Source: a virus
Strand: one strand, 5' to 3'
DNA length: 25,629 bases
Virus record (IMG/VR): IMGVR_UViG_3300020474_001196
Coordinates: 1 to 25,629 of that record
In this document: positions 5,241-13,414 of the stretch, one piece after another
How positions within the stretch are numbered: position 1 is the stretch's first letter
Layout: the number at the start of each line of letters is the position of its first letter
Translations under genes and position numbers: made by a program
The notes under the pieces: model-generated
What the model was told of the DNA's origin: nothing
The model's database searches: none
Seen by the model: the letters and a program-made list of their open reading frames with translations, nothing else

Positions 5241-8200
5241 GTTCTCCTAAATCCTCCAACGCAGGTATCCCATTATACACTCTAACTATGAAATGATCAA
5301 CTGTTCTGTCACTGATTCTTAAATTAACAATACCACCTGGATATGCATTAGTACCAGAAGCAATTCCTATGACTGCATAGTTGGTATCTGCCATAGCATC
5401 AGCAAAGTTAACTTTGTAAACACCAGTAGCTTGTTGTTCGATAGAACTTACATTGTGTGATCTATCACCAGGTGTATAGTCACTGTTACCAACACCTAAG
5501 TTTGTATTCAAGTACCAAGAGGTAGCACGACCCTCAAACATTTGAGTGTAAGTACAAGTCTTAAGACCTGATGTATTTTTAAACTCACCAACCTTAGCAA
5601 CTCTCTGCATTTCAGGATTGAATACCTGAACAGAGTTACCCATAGAACCATACTGTGTACCAACACCTGCTCCATAGTAGAATAATTCTGGAGTTGTCTC
5701 ATCAACTGCAACTTCTGTATATGAACCAGTAAATGTAACACCCTGAGTCATTTCAGCTGGGTTAGTAGTACCTATACCAACTGAGGTAACACCAGAAGGA
5801 TGATAGTACATCCTGATTGGATAGTTAGCTTGCTGTGATGCATTCTCAAATCTATAAGTCTGACCTACCTCAAATCTTAGGTAAGGTGATTCATAACCTT
5901 GAACATTAATACACTTATCAGATCCAACACCAATGTACCTATGTTCTGAGGTCTTAGTACCGATAGTAACAGGTAATGGTTTGAATGGATTCTCATGCTC
6001 AGTGTAAAGATTCTTAGATGTATCTGCAGCACCAGTTAAGGTAGAGAAACTAGCAGCAGATGCAAAGGTAGCATTGGTTGCCTGTGATGCAAGACCTGCG
6101 AGAGTTGCATAGGTTGCAATACCAGCAACGATTGCTTCAGATGCAATACCAGCAAGAGCAGCACGAGGTGCTTCAACAATGGTAGCAGTAACAATACCAG
6201 CAGAGATAGGTGATACATCAATACCAGCATCAAAGTTAATTGTACCAGCAGTACCAACTAAAGACCCACTATCGTTAACAATAACACCACTACCAGCAGC
6301 AACAATGTTAGTTAATTCTGATCCATCACCAATGAATTTTGGTGCAGTTATATTATTAACACTTGTGATCGTAGCAGTTGATTCTAATTGAGCAGCAGTG
6401 GCAGCGTTGGTTGCATTGTCCGCAGTGGTTGCATTTGTTGCAGTGGTTGCTTGAGTAGCAATACCAGCAACATCAGCATAATTTGATTTAGCAGCAAGTG
6501 CAACAGCAACTCCATCAGCAAGACTGTTTGCAGTTTGAGCAACACCTACAGTATCTGATGCCTCTATTAGTGCAACACCATCATTAACAGTTGCAGTAAT
6601 GTTAGTTCCAAAGTTAATTGTAGCAGCAGTACCAACAATAGTACCACCATCCTCAACATTAACACCAGATCCAACAGCAGTAACGCCAGTCAATCCTGTT
6701 CCATCACCAGAGAATGCTTGAGCAGTAATGATACCAGTGGTGTTCACATTAAGGTTAGATCCTATACCAGAAGGTCCTGGATCCTGTGGAATTGAATGAG
6801 CAACAAAGGTTAAGTTAGGTTTAGAACCACGAACAATTAAACTCTGTCCATTAGAAAGAGCAAGGTTGTCTAATTGTAAATCCTGTAATGGTGCTAGTCT
6901 AAGACCGAAAGCAACATAATCTGACTCTTGGAACTCTGCTATTCCTCCAGATGATATACCAACAGATAACGCTGCAGTAATATCTGGGTTCTGGTTTGTA
7001 GCATGAATCGTAATCAAACTATCTTCTTCTGCAGTAAGAATTTGTAAGTTTGAGTTGATTGTAAATGGTGGTTTGTATGATAAAGTTAATGATTCTTTTC
7101 TACCATGTGTAGCAGCAGAAACATCACTGATCTTATCATAAATCTTAGTAGCAAATGTTAGGAAAGATATATTAGGATCGAATGATGATACAAATATCTT
7201 ATCGCCTGGTTTGATACCAACCTTCTCAATCAGTCTAGTACCACCTCTGTCTAATTGAATACCATAAGCAATGTAGTCGCTAGTTTTGAAACCAGGTGTA
7301 CTAGAGATACCAATGGAGAATGTAGATTCAAAGTCATTCTGGTTTGCAACAGCAACACTAACCTCAAGAAGATCTTCACTCTCAAATAGTAGTGTTGGTT
7401 CAACGACACCCTTAGTTAATGTAGTCTTAACAGATGCAAGACGACCCACTCTTGCTTGGAATGGATCAGGAGTTTGGAAGGATGTTACTACAGAGAATGG
7501 TGAGGTAAATGATTGTCCTTCACTACCATCAGCATTAGATACATGTCTTAATCTTACATAGAATGTAGTAGCAGCAGCTAAACCAGTATTAATAGTCTGA
7601 CTTAGTGAAGTAAGATTAGAACCAATAGAAGTATAAACAACTTGAGAGGGATCAGCAAAACTTATATCTGTACTGACTTCAAATTCAACTGCTTTAAGTG
7701 TACCAGAAACTGCCTCACCATCAATAGCAATGTAAGTACTTGATGATATTACAATACCAAATCTCTGACCTACAGTAGATGCATTTACAGGTCCAGTAAT
7801 AAATGGTGTCTGAACACCTGGTGCATTACCTAAGGTAGCAAACGATACTATACCAGCAGAGTAATTAGAATAATACTGAGTGAATGCGGTACCATCACCG
7901 TTAGATACATGTCTTACTCTTGCATAGTAAGTAGTAAATCCAGCTAGAGTTCCAGTAGTTGTCTGTTCTAATCCAACATTGTTTGTAGTTGATTGGAAAT
8001 CAATGTAACTGAAATCTACATCTTTAGATAGTTGGAATTCAACTGCCTTTAATGTACCTGATACTGTTGTTCCACCGATAGCAGTGTATTCACTTGATCG
8101 TAGTAATAATCCTTCAGTATTAACACCAGTTGCATTGTTAACAGGAGCAAGAACAGAAGGTTCGTTGATTCCTGCAAGTTCTGTAGAGATACCAGAGTTG

Positions 8201-10107
8201 ACATCAATAAAAGTAACATTAACATTACCGTTACCATCTGCAGTTCTCTGGTTGAATTGTCCTGACCAGAAGGTAGCAGTATCAATGTCAGGATGCTGAT
8301 CAAAGAATAAATCATTTCCTAAAATTTTACTACCAGATTCTGATAAAGCACTAGAGGTAGTAAAACCTGTTACCCAATTCTTTGCATCAGTTGGTGTTGC
8401 AGTTGGATTTCTTTGAGCATATAGAGCAATAAGACCAGCAACTACAGGTGCAGCAGCAGAAGTTCCACTAAATTTACAGTCAAAGAAACCACTGTTATCA
8501 AATCTTGGATAGTCTCTATAAGAAGTAACATTATGAAGACCAGGTGCTAGTGTCTCATCAGCAGGAGCATAGATGTCAATACCAGGACCACTGTTAGAGT
8601 ATGTTGCCTTTCTTTCTTTTAAATCTGATTCAATAAAGTCATCCATTGCACCAACATTAATTACTGGATGATATCCAGTAGTTGAGTTGAATCCAATACC
8701 AGATGGGTTCATCCAATCTCTAGATCCACATGGAGTTCTTGTACCACCAAACTCAGCACGAGAATCATTTGAACTAAAGTATGCGTCAGTAAGACCATCA
8801 GTTCTGTGTATATCAGTAAATCCAGCACCAATTCTTTGGTTATTATTACCTGCAGCAGAGATGTAGATGACACCTGCTGCCATCATCTCAGCACCAGCAG
8901 TATCAGAAGCATTATTTCTTGCAGATGATGTCCATGATTTATATGCACCAAGCACTTGGTTGTTGAAACCATAGATCATATCACTGACATCAACAGGATC
9001 TGAACTACTATTAACTGGCATAGTAATACTACCAGTATTGTTCTTAAACTTCCAAGATAAAGTAGCACTGTTACTAGTAGCAGCTTGATAACCCCATGAA
9101 CCATTAACAACAGTCGGAAGTTTTACTCCAAGAATAGTGTTTACTGGTTTATGTTGATGGAAAAACTTAATAAGGTCATAGGATGTTTCAATATCCATAC
9201 CAACATTATCACTGATCGCTGGCATGTTCCATATGTTTGCCTTGAATGCCATACCCATGTTCTTTCCAGCAGCCATACCAGCACATGCTGTACCGTGACC
9301 ACTAGTAAGATTGTTACCACCAGTAGTACCTACACCAACTGCTCTATCACATGTATAGTTTGAAGGGATATTAATTGTAGGTAAAAGTCCTTTAGAAGTA
9401 GATCTTGCGTTGTTATCTTCCCACCATGCAATTGCGTTTGCAGTAGAAATACCAGTGCTTCCATCCTCTCTTGTATAAACATAACCGTAAGTATTAAACC
9501 AGTCTGGGTCAATAAGATAAGGACCATCAAGAACGATATCATTTACTCTACTTGTACCATCATCATTAAGAAACTCAGGGTGAGATCTTAGAACACCAGA
9601 GTCATGTATAACTAAGTCTACATTTCTACCATCGTATGTGTAATTAGTATTAGTAGTGATCGCAGCAAGGTTACCAACATTAGAACCATATATTTCTCCT
9701 GCAGTTTGTACACCTACTCTAGGAACAGCCCAGTTAGTTCTATTTTCTTCTGCACTAGTCAATGCTCCTACTGTAGTAGGTGGATTGTTAGGTGAATCTA
9801 GATCACGATACGCTTTAACATCAGCATCCCACCTTTGTGGCATGGCAAGTTCTGGTTTTGGGAATGAGTCTGGGTTATCTTTTAAAGATAGCTCAATCCA
9901 ATTAACATATGAATGTCTTCCAATCTCAGCAGCCTCTTCATCCGTCAACTCATAGGTTCCACGAGTAGGACTACCTTTTTTTTCATCAGTACAGGTAATC
10001 TTTCTATCAGGAATTCCATCCTCGTTAGAGTCTACGGTGAGAGCACCATGAATCTTATCCCAATAATCAGCACTGGTAACAGATAATGTATATCGTTTTA
10101 AAGCCAT
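5191..10107 (-). CDS. Giant virion/tail protein with subtilisin-like (S8) protease domain
   Basis: This 1638-residue protein has an S8 peptidase domain at about residues 160-580 with all key residues: D169 (VIHDSGV), H271 (SGHGTACAG), oxyanion N421 (SAAGNNNQ) and S550 (FSGTSAAAPVVAG). There is no signal peptide, only a ~120-residue N-terminal region. Two fibronectin-III-like repeats follow (~655-760 and ~770-880), then two beta-rich repeats (~905-1100). Next come GDGTGLT/GDGSELT modules alternating with Ala/Thr-rich low-complexity stretches (~1120-1360), and a cupredoxin-like fold (~1400-1490). The last copper-site residues appear lost (YYGAGVGTQYGSM instead of a YYC...H..M pattern). The architecture fits a late structural tail or baseplate-fibre protein with an embedded protease. 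The last 50 bp overlap an oxygenase gene. Confidence 0.85.
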   Translation of the reverse strand: MALKRYTLSVTSADYWDKIHGALTVDSNEDGIPDRKITCTDEKKGSPTRGTYELTDEEAAEIGRHSYVNWIELSLKDNPDSFPKPELAMPQRWDADVKAYRDLDSPNNPPTTVGALTSAEENRTNWAVPRVGVQTAGEIYGSNVGNLAAITTNTNYTYDGRNVDLVIHDSGVLRSHPEFLNDDGTSRVNDIVLDGPYLIDPDWFNTYGYVYTREDGSTGISTANAIAWWEDNNARSTSKGLLPTINIPSNYTCDRAVGVGTTGGNNLTSGHGTACAGMAAGKNMGMAFKANIWNMPAISDNVGMDIETSYDLIKFFHQHKPVNTILGVKLPTVVNGSWGYQAATSNSATLSWKFKNNTGSITMPVNSSSDPVDVSDMIYGFNNQVLGAYKSWTSSARNNASDTAGAEMMAAGVIYISAAGNNNQRIGAGFTDIHRTDGLTDAYFSSNDSRAEFGGTRTPCGSRDWMNPSGIGFNSTTGYHPVINVGAMDDFIESDLKERKATYSNSGPGIDIYAPADETLAPGLHNVTSYRDYPRFDNSGFFDCKFSGTSAAAPVVAGLIALYAQRNPTATPTDAKNWVTGFTTSSALSESGSKILGNDLFFDQHPDIDTATFWSGQFNQRTADGNGNVNVTFIDVNSGISTELAGINEPSVLAPVNNATGVNTEGLLLRSSEYTAIGGTTVSGTLKAVEFQLSKDVDFSYIDFQSTTNNVGLEQTTTGTLAGFTTYYARVRHVSNGDGTAFTQYYSNYSAGIVSFATLGNAPGVQTPFITGPVNASTVGQRFGIVISSSTYIAIDGEAVSGTLKAVEFEVSTDISFADPSQVVYTSIGSNLTSLSQTINTGLAAATTFYVRLRHVSNADGSEGQSFTSPFSVVTSFQTPDPFQARVGRLASVKTTLTKGVVEPTLLFESEDLLEVSVAVANQNDFESTFSIGISSTPGFKTSDYIAYGIQLDRGGTRLIEKVGIKPGDKIFVSSFDPNISFLTFATKIYDKISDVSAATHGRKESLTLSYKPPFTINSNLQILTAEEDSLITIHATNQNPDITAALSVGISSGGIAEFQESDYVAFGLRLAPLQDLQLDNLALSNGQSLIVRGSKPNLTFVAHSIPQDPGPSGIGSNLNVNTTGIITAQAFSGDGTGLTGVTAVGSGVNVEDGGTIVGTAATINFGTNITATVNDGVALIEASDTVGVAQTANSLADGVAVALAAKSNYADVAGIATQATTATNATTADNATNAATAAQLESTATITSVNNITAPKFIGDGSELTNIVAAGSGVIVNDSGSLVGTAGTINFDAGIDVSPISAGIVTATIVEAPRAALAGIASEAIVAGIATYATLAGLASQATNATFASAASFSTLTGAADTSKNLYTEHENPFKPLPVTIGTKTSEHRYIGVGSDKCINVQGYESPYLRFEVGQTYRFENASQQANYPIRMYYHPSGVTSVGIGTTNPAEMTQGVTFTGSYTEVAVDETTPELFYYGAGVGTQYGSMGNSVQVFNPEMQRVAKVGEFKNTSGLKTCTYTQMFEGRATSWYLNTNLGVGNSDYTPGDRSHNVSSIEQQATGVYKVNFADAMADTNYAVIGIASGTNAYPGGIVNLRISDRTVDHFIVRVYNGIPALEDLGELDICTFGGQDGEPTYI

Positions 10108-10136
10108 GTCTCACGCAACAGAATACACTTTTTTAG

Positions 10137-10144
10137 TATTTAGG
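10137..10144 (-). promoter_or_regulatory. Late-promoter-like box CCTAAATA
   Basis: On the minus strand CCTAAATA lies 30 bp before the ATG of the giant S8 protein gene; the TAAATA core equals the other late boxes in the window. It sits inside the promoter region of the divergent hldD-like gene. Confidence 0.45.
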
Positions 10145-10146
10145 TG

Positions 10147-10155
10147 TGCTATAAT
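10147..10155 (+). promoter_or_regulatory. Host-type extended -10 promoter (TGCTATAAT) for the hldD-like gene
   Basis: TGCTATAAT is a perfect extended -10 element 22 bp before the ATG at 10178. No good -35 hexamer is visible, as expected for extended -10 promoters. Transcription would start near 10162, and an AGAAAG just after it may serve as a Shine-Dalgarno. Confidence 0.6.
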
Positions 10156-10177
10156 ATATACTAGAAAGATTATCGTA

Positions 10178-10957
10178 ATGAATATCGTAACTGGTGCTGG
10201 TGGTTTTATCGGAAAACACTTTGTAAGGTCACTCGAAAATGTCCTTGAAATAGATTTAGATAATTGCGAAGAATTTATAGAGAAATTTAATAGATGGGAT
10301 GAGGTTGATATGATCATCCATCAGGGTGCTTTGTCCTCTACGACCAACAAAGACCTTGGGATGATACACAAATATAATATTGATTATAGTATTAAATTAT
10401 TTGAGAAGGCAATTGAGCATGGTATCCCTGTTAAGTATGCCAGTTCAGCATCTGTCTACGGTAATCAACAAGGCATTATAAATCCCTTGAATTACTACGC
10501 ATTATCTAAAGCAACAGTGGATTACTGGGTCTTAGATAACATTGAAAGGTTCGTACATATTCAAGGGTTCAGATACTTTAATGTATATGGATCAGGTGAA
10601 TACCATAAAGGAACTATGGCAAGTTTGGTCTCTCAGTTTCAGTGGCAGTCTGCCACAGGTCAGGTGCATCCCTTTGAGGGGAGCGATCAGATACATCGTG
10701 ATTATGTGTGGGTTGGGGATCTTGTAAATGTTGTGTTATCGAACACTGCAGGTTCGGGCATATACGATCTTGGCACAGGGTCGCCAACAGCAATTGGCAC
10801 TGTAGCTCAATTAGTTTCACTAAAAACTGGGTGCCAATCGACTCAAATACCATTTCCGCCTCCTCTTAAGGGTAAGTATCAATATTATACCATAGCTGAC
10901 ATGAAATGGTTAAAAGATTACAAATTTAAAACAGTTAAAGAGTATCTCCAGGTATAA
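10178..10957 (+). CDS. hldD: ADP-L-glycero-D-manno-heptose-6-epimerase-like protein
   Basis: From the ATG at 10178 the protein has 259 residues. It starts MNIVTGAGGFIGKHFV with the Rossmann GxxGxxG motif and has the HldD-typical HQGALSSTT (48-56), a YASSASVYG active-site strand (87-95), Y107/K111 as the YxxxK pair, and FRYFNVYGSGEYHKGTMASL (131-150). PFPPPLKGKYQYYTIAD near the C-terminus is also family-typical. HldD converts ADP-D-glycero- to ADP-L-glycero-beta-D-manno-heptose. It is shorter than the ~310-residue bacterial enzyme. A frame opening at 10106 adds 24 unrelated residues. It is the only plus-strand gene, transcribed from an extended -10 promoter and converging with the cupin gene (23-bp tail overlap). 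Strong family call. Confidence 0.88.
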   Translation: MNIVTGAGGFIGKHFVRSLENVLEIDLDNCEEFIEKFNRWDEVDMIIHQGALSSTTNKDLGMIHKYNIDYSIKLFEKAIEHGIPVKYASSASVYGNQQGIINPLNYYALSKATVDYWVLDNIERFVHIQGFRYFNVYGSGEYHKGTMASLVSQFQWQSATGQVHPFEGSDQIHRDYVWVGDLVNVVLSNTAGSGIYDLGTGSPTAIGTVAQLVSLKTGCQSTQIPFPPPLKGKYQYYTIADMKWLKDYKFKTVKEYLQV

Positions 10958-11309
10958 CTCTGTTTGAATCGGAGTCAAAATGTTGTGTAGAAAATTCAAA
11001 TAGTTCTGCGTCTTCTATTGCTACCATCTGATGTCTAGTCTCTCTACAACAATGGAAACTATCACCTGGTTCTAATATCATTGTCTTCGCATCCTCTAAA
11101 TTATCCGTCTTACCATAGAATAAATGAATCTTACCCGACTGTAAATAAAAAGTCTCATCCTTCAGTATATGATAATGCCATGAGCATCTGTGGTTCTTCT
11201 TAATAAACAGTAACTTTCCACAATACTCAGGTGAGTTGGCAATCCATTTCTCCCAACCCCATCCTTTTGGTACAAATTTTGGTTTAGTTTCCTTCAAAAT
11301 AATCCTCAC
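10935..11309 (-). CDS. Cupin-fold protein, sugar-phosphate-isomerase-like
   Basis: The 124-residue protein contains KGWGWEKWI (16-24), then a cupin core: CSWHYHILKDETFYLQSGKI carries motif 1 (His, His and Glu metal ligands), and ILEPGDSFHCCRETRHQMVA carries motif 2. It resembles the cupin part of type II mannose-6-phosphate isomerases and small cupins that sit beside HAD phosphatases in polysaccharide loci. The likely role is sugar-phosphate isomerisation or binding; it could conceivably substitute for the missing GmhA isomerase step, but this is speculative. The first codon appears to be GTG (11309), overlapping the HAD gene's end; a TTG four codons later has a better Shine-Dalgarno spacing. 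Confidence 0.7.
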   Translation of the reverse strand: MRIILKETKPKFVPKGWGWEKWIANSPEYCGKLLFIKKNHRCSWHYHILKDETFYLQSGKIHLFYGKTDNLEDAKTMILEPGDSFHCCRETRHQMVAIEDAELFEFSTQHFDSDSNRVIPGDTL

Positions 11310-11631
11310 TATTCATTGCTTTATCATCTATAAAGATGTCAGCATGTGGTTTACCCATAATCAATTCATGATACTTACATCCCCACATCTTTAATTGTGC
11401 TTCAGTAAGAGGTTTGAATAGATCTTCTGCCTTTTTCTTTGCCTCATCATATGGTAAAGCACTAGACCTTCCCATAGCACGAGCAGTAAAGTATATTATA
11501 TAGTGACCCTCATCATACAAATTATTAAGTTTATCTATTCTACTTTGCATAGGTGTAGAACCCTCATACCTACAATTTCCACATGAACCAGGCGTACATA
11601 TAGTACTATCAATATCAACGCAATATCTCAT
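11284..11631 (-). CDS. HAD-superfamily phosphatase of a polysaccharide locus (GmhB-like role possible)
   Basis: The 115-residue product starts MRYCVDIDSTICTPG, giving the HAD nucleophile motif DxD (D6, D8). YFTARAMG (~47-54) supplies motif II threonine, and KPHADIFIDDKAMN near the C-terminus supplies the motif III lysine and motif IV aspartates. A CGNCR segment after motif I is unusual. GGAGG six bases before the ATG at 11631 favours that start over the ATG at 11637. Similar small HAD proteins accompany sugar nucleotidyltransferases in capsule loci. In this neighbourhood it is the best candidate for removing the 7-phosphate of heptose-1,7-bisphosphate, the step done by GmhB in bacteria; the substrate is inferred from context. 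Confidence 0.75.
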   Translation of the reverse strand: MRYCVDIDSTICTPGSCGNCRYEGSTPMQSRIDKLNNLYDEGHYIIYFTARAMGRSSALPYDEAKKKAEDLFKPLTEAQLKMWGCKYHELIMGKPHADIFIDDKAMNSEDYFEGN

Positions 11632-12397
11632 CAACATCCTCCATTGTTAGTGTGTATGTACCAGGATTCTCAACTGCTATTGCTGCTGCCTTATTAGCAA
11701 AAGCAATAGACTCATCCATAGAATCTAATTGTATATAATAGAAGACTAATGCTGCTAAAAATGTATCACCTGCACCAGTCACATCAAATGTTCTAACAAT
11801 AGGTACTGGGAATTGTTTCTTGTTCCATAGAGCACCATTAGCACCCATAGTAACTATACAATTACTAGAGTTAGGAATATGATCAGATCGTAATGCTTCA
11901 AATTCTTTCTGATTAATTTTGTATACTATATTTCCTCTTCTTGGAGGTGTAGTTGACTTAGTATCAATAAAAACTTTTATATTTGGATTCTTCCTTGCTA
12001 AATCATGAATCAAATCAAGGTTAACAAATCCTTTATTGTAATCTGATACAACTATGGCATCATATTGTTGATGCATTGCTGCGATCATAATTTGATGTTG
12101 TTGTATTTGTGTTACATCTGGTTCAGTATCAAGACGCATGATCTGTTGATTAGATTTCTGATCTACATACCTAGTCTTTGTTATCTTTTCTTTGTTTGTT
12201 ATGAAATTTACATTAATACCAAGAGATTTTAAATTTTCATTGACATTTGCTGCCATACCAGGTGCACTTTGCTTCTCCTGATATTTCATGACAGGGATAG
12301 GTCCCTCTGGACTTAAACGATCACAAGATCCGTACACCCATTCATCGGTGCAACTATCCCCTATCAATAATACATTGTATTGTCTTGCTAGTCGCAT
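11615..12397 (-). CDS. hldE: HldE/RfaE N-terminal-domain-like heptose 7-phosphate kinase (PfkB family)
   Basis: From the ATG at 12397 (AGGA nine bases upstream; a TTG at 12415 is the alternative) the protein has 260 residues. It contains RLSPEGPIPVM and PGMAANVNENL, equivalent to the substrate-binding motifs of RfaE. KTRYVDQKSNQQIMRLD, then VVSDYNKGFV and the PfkB signature DVTGAGDTFLAA follow (~205-216, catalytic base D211). It should phosphorylate D-glycero-D-manno-heptose 7-phosphate at C1. In most bacteria this domain is fused to the adenylyltransferase in one ~475-residue HldE protein; here it is separate and downstream of the adenylyltransferase gene, which it overlaps by 44 bp. Confidence 0.85.
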   Translation of the reverse strand: MRLARQYNVLLIGDSCTDEWVYGSCDRLSPEGPIPVMKYQEKQSAPGMAANVNENLKSLGINVNFITNKEKITKTRYVDQKSNQQIMRLDTEPDVTQIQQHQIMIAAMHQQYDAIVVSDYNKGFVNLDLIHDLARKNPNIKVFIDTKSTTPPRRGNIVYKINQKEFEALRSDHIPNSSNCIVTMGANGALWNKKQFPVPIVRTFDVTGAGDTFLAALVFYYIQLDSMDESIAFANKAAAIAVENPGTYTLTMEDVDEILR

Positions 12398-12785
12398 ACT
12401 TTTCAATCCTATCAAAGAATATTAATTTGCCAGCACTGTGTTTACCAATGACTGACTTACCTTTCCAATCGGAACCAACCATCATTATATCAGGTCTGAC
12501 ATCTTTTATCAATGCTTCAAGAGATTCATCACTACTAAAGTAACTTACTTCATCAACTGCTGACAAAGCAATGAGCATTAATCCTCTGTCTTCCTGATTA
12601 TATATCGGACGATTACTTCCCTTTTTTTCTTTCACTCTGTCATCAGTATCAATACCAACAACAACATAATCTCCTAGAGATTTAGCATGGTTTAGTAGTG
12701 CTATATGACCAGGATGTAAGAGATCAAAGGTTCCATTAACAAAAACTTTGACCCACTTTTTTTCATGTATAAATGTTTTACTCAT
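12354..12785 (-). CDS. hldE: HldE/RfaE C-terminal-domain-like heptose-1-phosphate adenylyltransferase
   Basis: The 143-residue protein carries VFVNGTFDLLHPGHIALLNH (residues 14-33) with the HxGH nucleotidyltransferase signature (H24-P-G-H27), then GIDTDDRVKEKKG, a PDIMMVGSDWKGKSV segment (98-112) and TSKTIQCI (132-139) replacing the usual STT-x-I motif. This is the cytidylyltransferase-fold domain that joins ATP to D-beta-D-heptose 1-phosphate to give ADP-heptose. It stands alone instead of being fused to the kinase. The ATG overlaps the stop of the upstream oxygenase gene by four bases, so the carbamoyltransferase, oxygenase, adenylyltransferase and kinase genes form one coupled operon. A different NDP-glycerol or sugar substrate cannot be excluded. 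Confidence 0.85.
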   Translation of the reverse strand: MSKTFIHEKKWVKVFVNGTFDLLHPGHIALLNHAKSLGDYVVVGIDTDDRVKEKKGSNRPIYNQEDRGLMLIALSAVDEVSYFSSDESLEALIKDVRPDIMMVGSDWKGKSVIGKHSAGKLIFFDRIEKYATSKTIQCIIDRG

Positions 12786-13414
12786 AGTCCTAGATTATAA
12801 TTGACAATACATCTAGTATTACTCTTTGTAGGTTGCTCTGCTGTGTGGTAGAGATGACCATCAAATATAACTATTCTACCTTGTTTTGGTGTGACTCTTT
12901 GATTGATGGTATATTTTTCTGATTTTATTTGTTCATTGTATATAACTGTATCGCCATCACTATCACAAACATAGTAAAGTGCAACTACAAATTTGTTATT
13001 ACCATGAATATCTATGTGTGGTTTGTCAATAGTTCCATCTGTGTTTATTGGAAATTGTAAAAAAGAACGACCTTGAAGAACTGTTGCCTGATTTAATCCA
13101 AGTTTACGAACAACTGTTTCAAGTAAAGGAACAAATAATTCATGGTATTCACTTATTATATGTCCTCCTAAAACATTAGAGTTGATAGTTCCAGTTTTTA
13201 AATCTCTTTCATCTTCATAAGGTAAGTCAACATATACATGAGAAAGTCCTGGTCTATGCTGACTATCACTATCACCAGATGCTGTAACATCGTCGAGATA
13301 ATACCAAGGAAACTGTTCCATGTCAGGTCTTTCCTCACCAAATAGAATAGTTTTAATTTTTTCTTGGTATTCTAAATCAATAAAATCATCAATGACCATT
13401 ACATTATTTGTCAT
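12782..13414 (-). CDS. Prolyl-4-hydroxylase-like Fe(II)/2OG oxygenase
   Basis: The 210-residue protein has the HxD...H...R set in the expected spacing: H133-I-D135 in DKPHIDIHG, H190 in FDGHLYHTAEQ and R201 in NTRCIVNYN. VVALYYVCDSDGDTVIYNE between them is the typical beta-helix core. The N-terminal half starts VMVIDDFIDLEYQEKIKTIL, a standard entry to this fold. It is a different subfamily from the TIGR02466-like oxygenases of the window. Lying between the carbamoyltransferase and adenylyltransferase genes (11-bp and 4-bp overlaps), it may hydroxylate a sugar intermediate or an acceptor, but the substrate is not visible. Confidence 0.8.
   Translation of the reverse strand: MTNNVMVIDDFIDLEYQEKIKTILFGEERPDMEQFPWYYLDDVTASGDSDSQHRPGLSHVYVDLPYEDERDLKTGTINSNVLGGHIISEYHELFVPLLETVVRKLGLNQATVLQGRSFLQFPINTDGTIDKPHIDIHGNNKFVVALYYVCDSDGDTVIYNEQIKSEKYTINQRVTPKQGRIVIFDGHLYHTAEQPTKSNTRCIVNYNLGL

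Noticed and set aside
6030-6620. Repeated GCAGC/ACCAGC-rich DNA, considered as a tandem repeat or CRISPR array
   Set aside because: The repetition follows codons of the Ala/Thr-rich low-complexity segments of the S8 protein; there is no constant repeat with unique spacers.
8049-8315. 88-codon minus-strand frame rich in leucine
   Set aside because: It overlaps the S8 gene in another frame; the leucine runs result from shifted reading of Thr/Asn/Asp codons, not a membrane protein. Similar leucine-rich shadows at 6036-6257 and 18371-18622 were dropped.
9656-9955. 99-codon plus-strand open frame opposite the S8 protein gene
   Set aside because: It is antisense to a gene with clear domain motifs, has low-complexity composition and no Shine-Dalgarno; it arises from codon bias of the real gene. 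The same holds for plus-strand frames at 7286-7561, 19325-19660 and 20228-20476.
10106-10177. Upstream extension of the hldD-like frame (24 extra codons)
   Set aside because: The extra residues do not belong to the fold, cover the promoter region, and the ATG at 10178 begins exactly at the Rossmann motif.
10958-10985. Possible terminator after hldD (ACTC...GAGT)
   Set aside because: The stem is only four base pairs with an 11-base loop and no T-run; it also lies inside the convergent cupin coding region.
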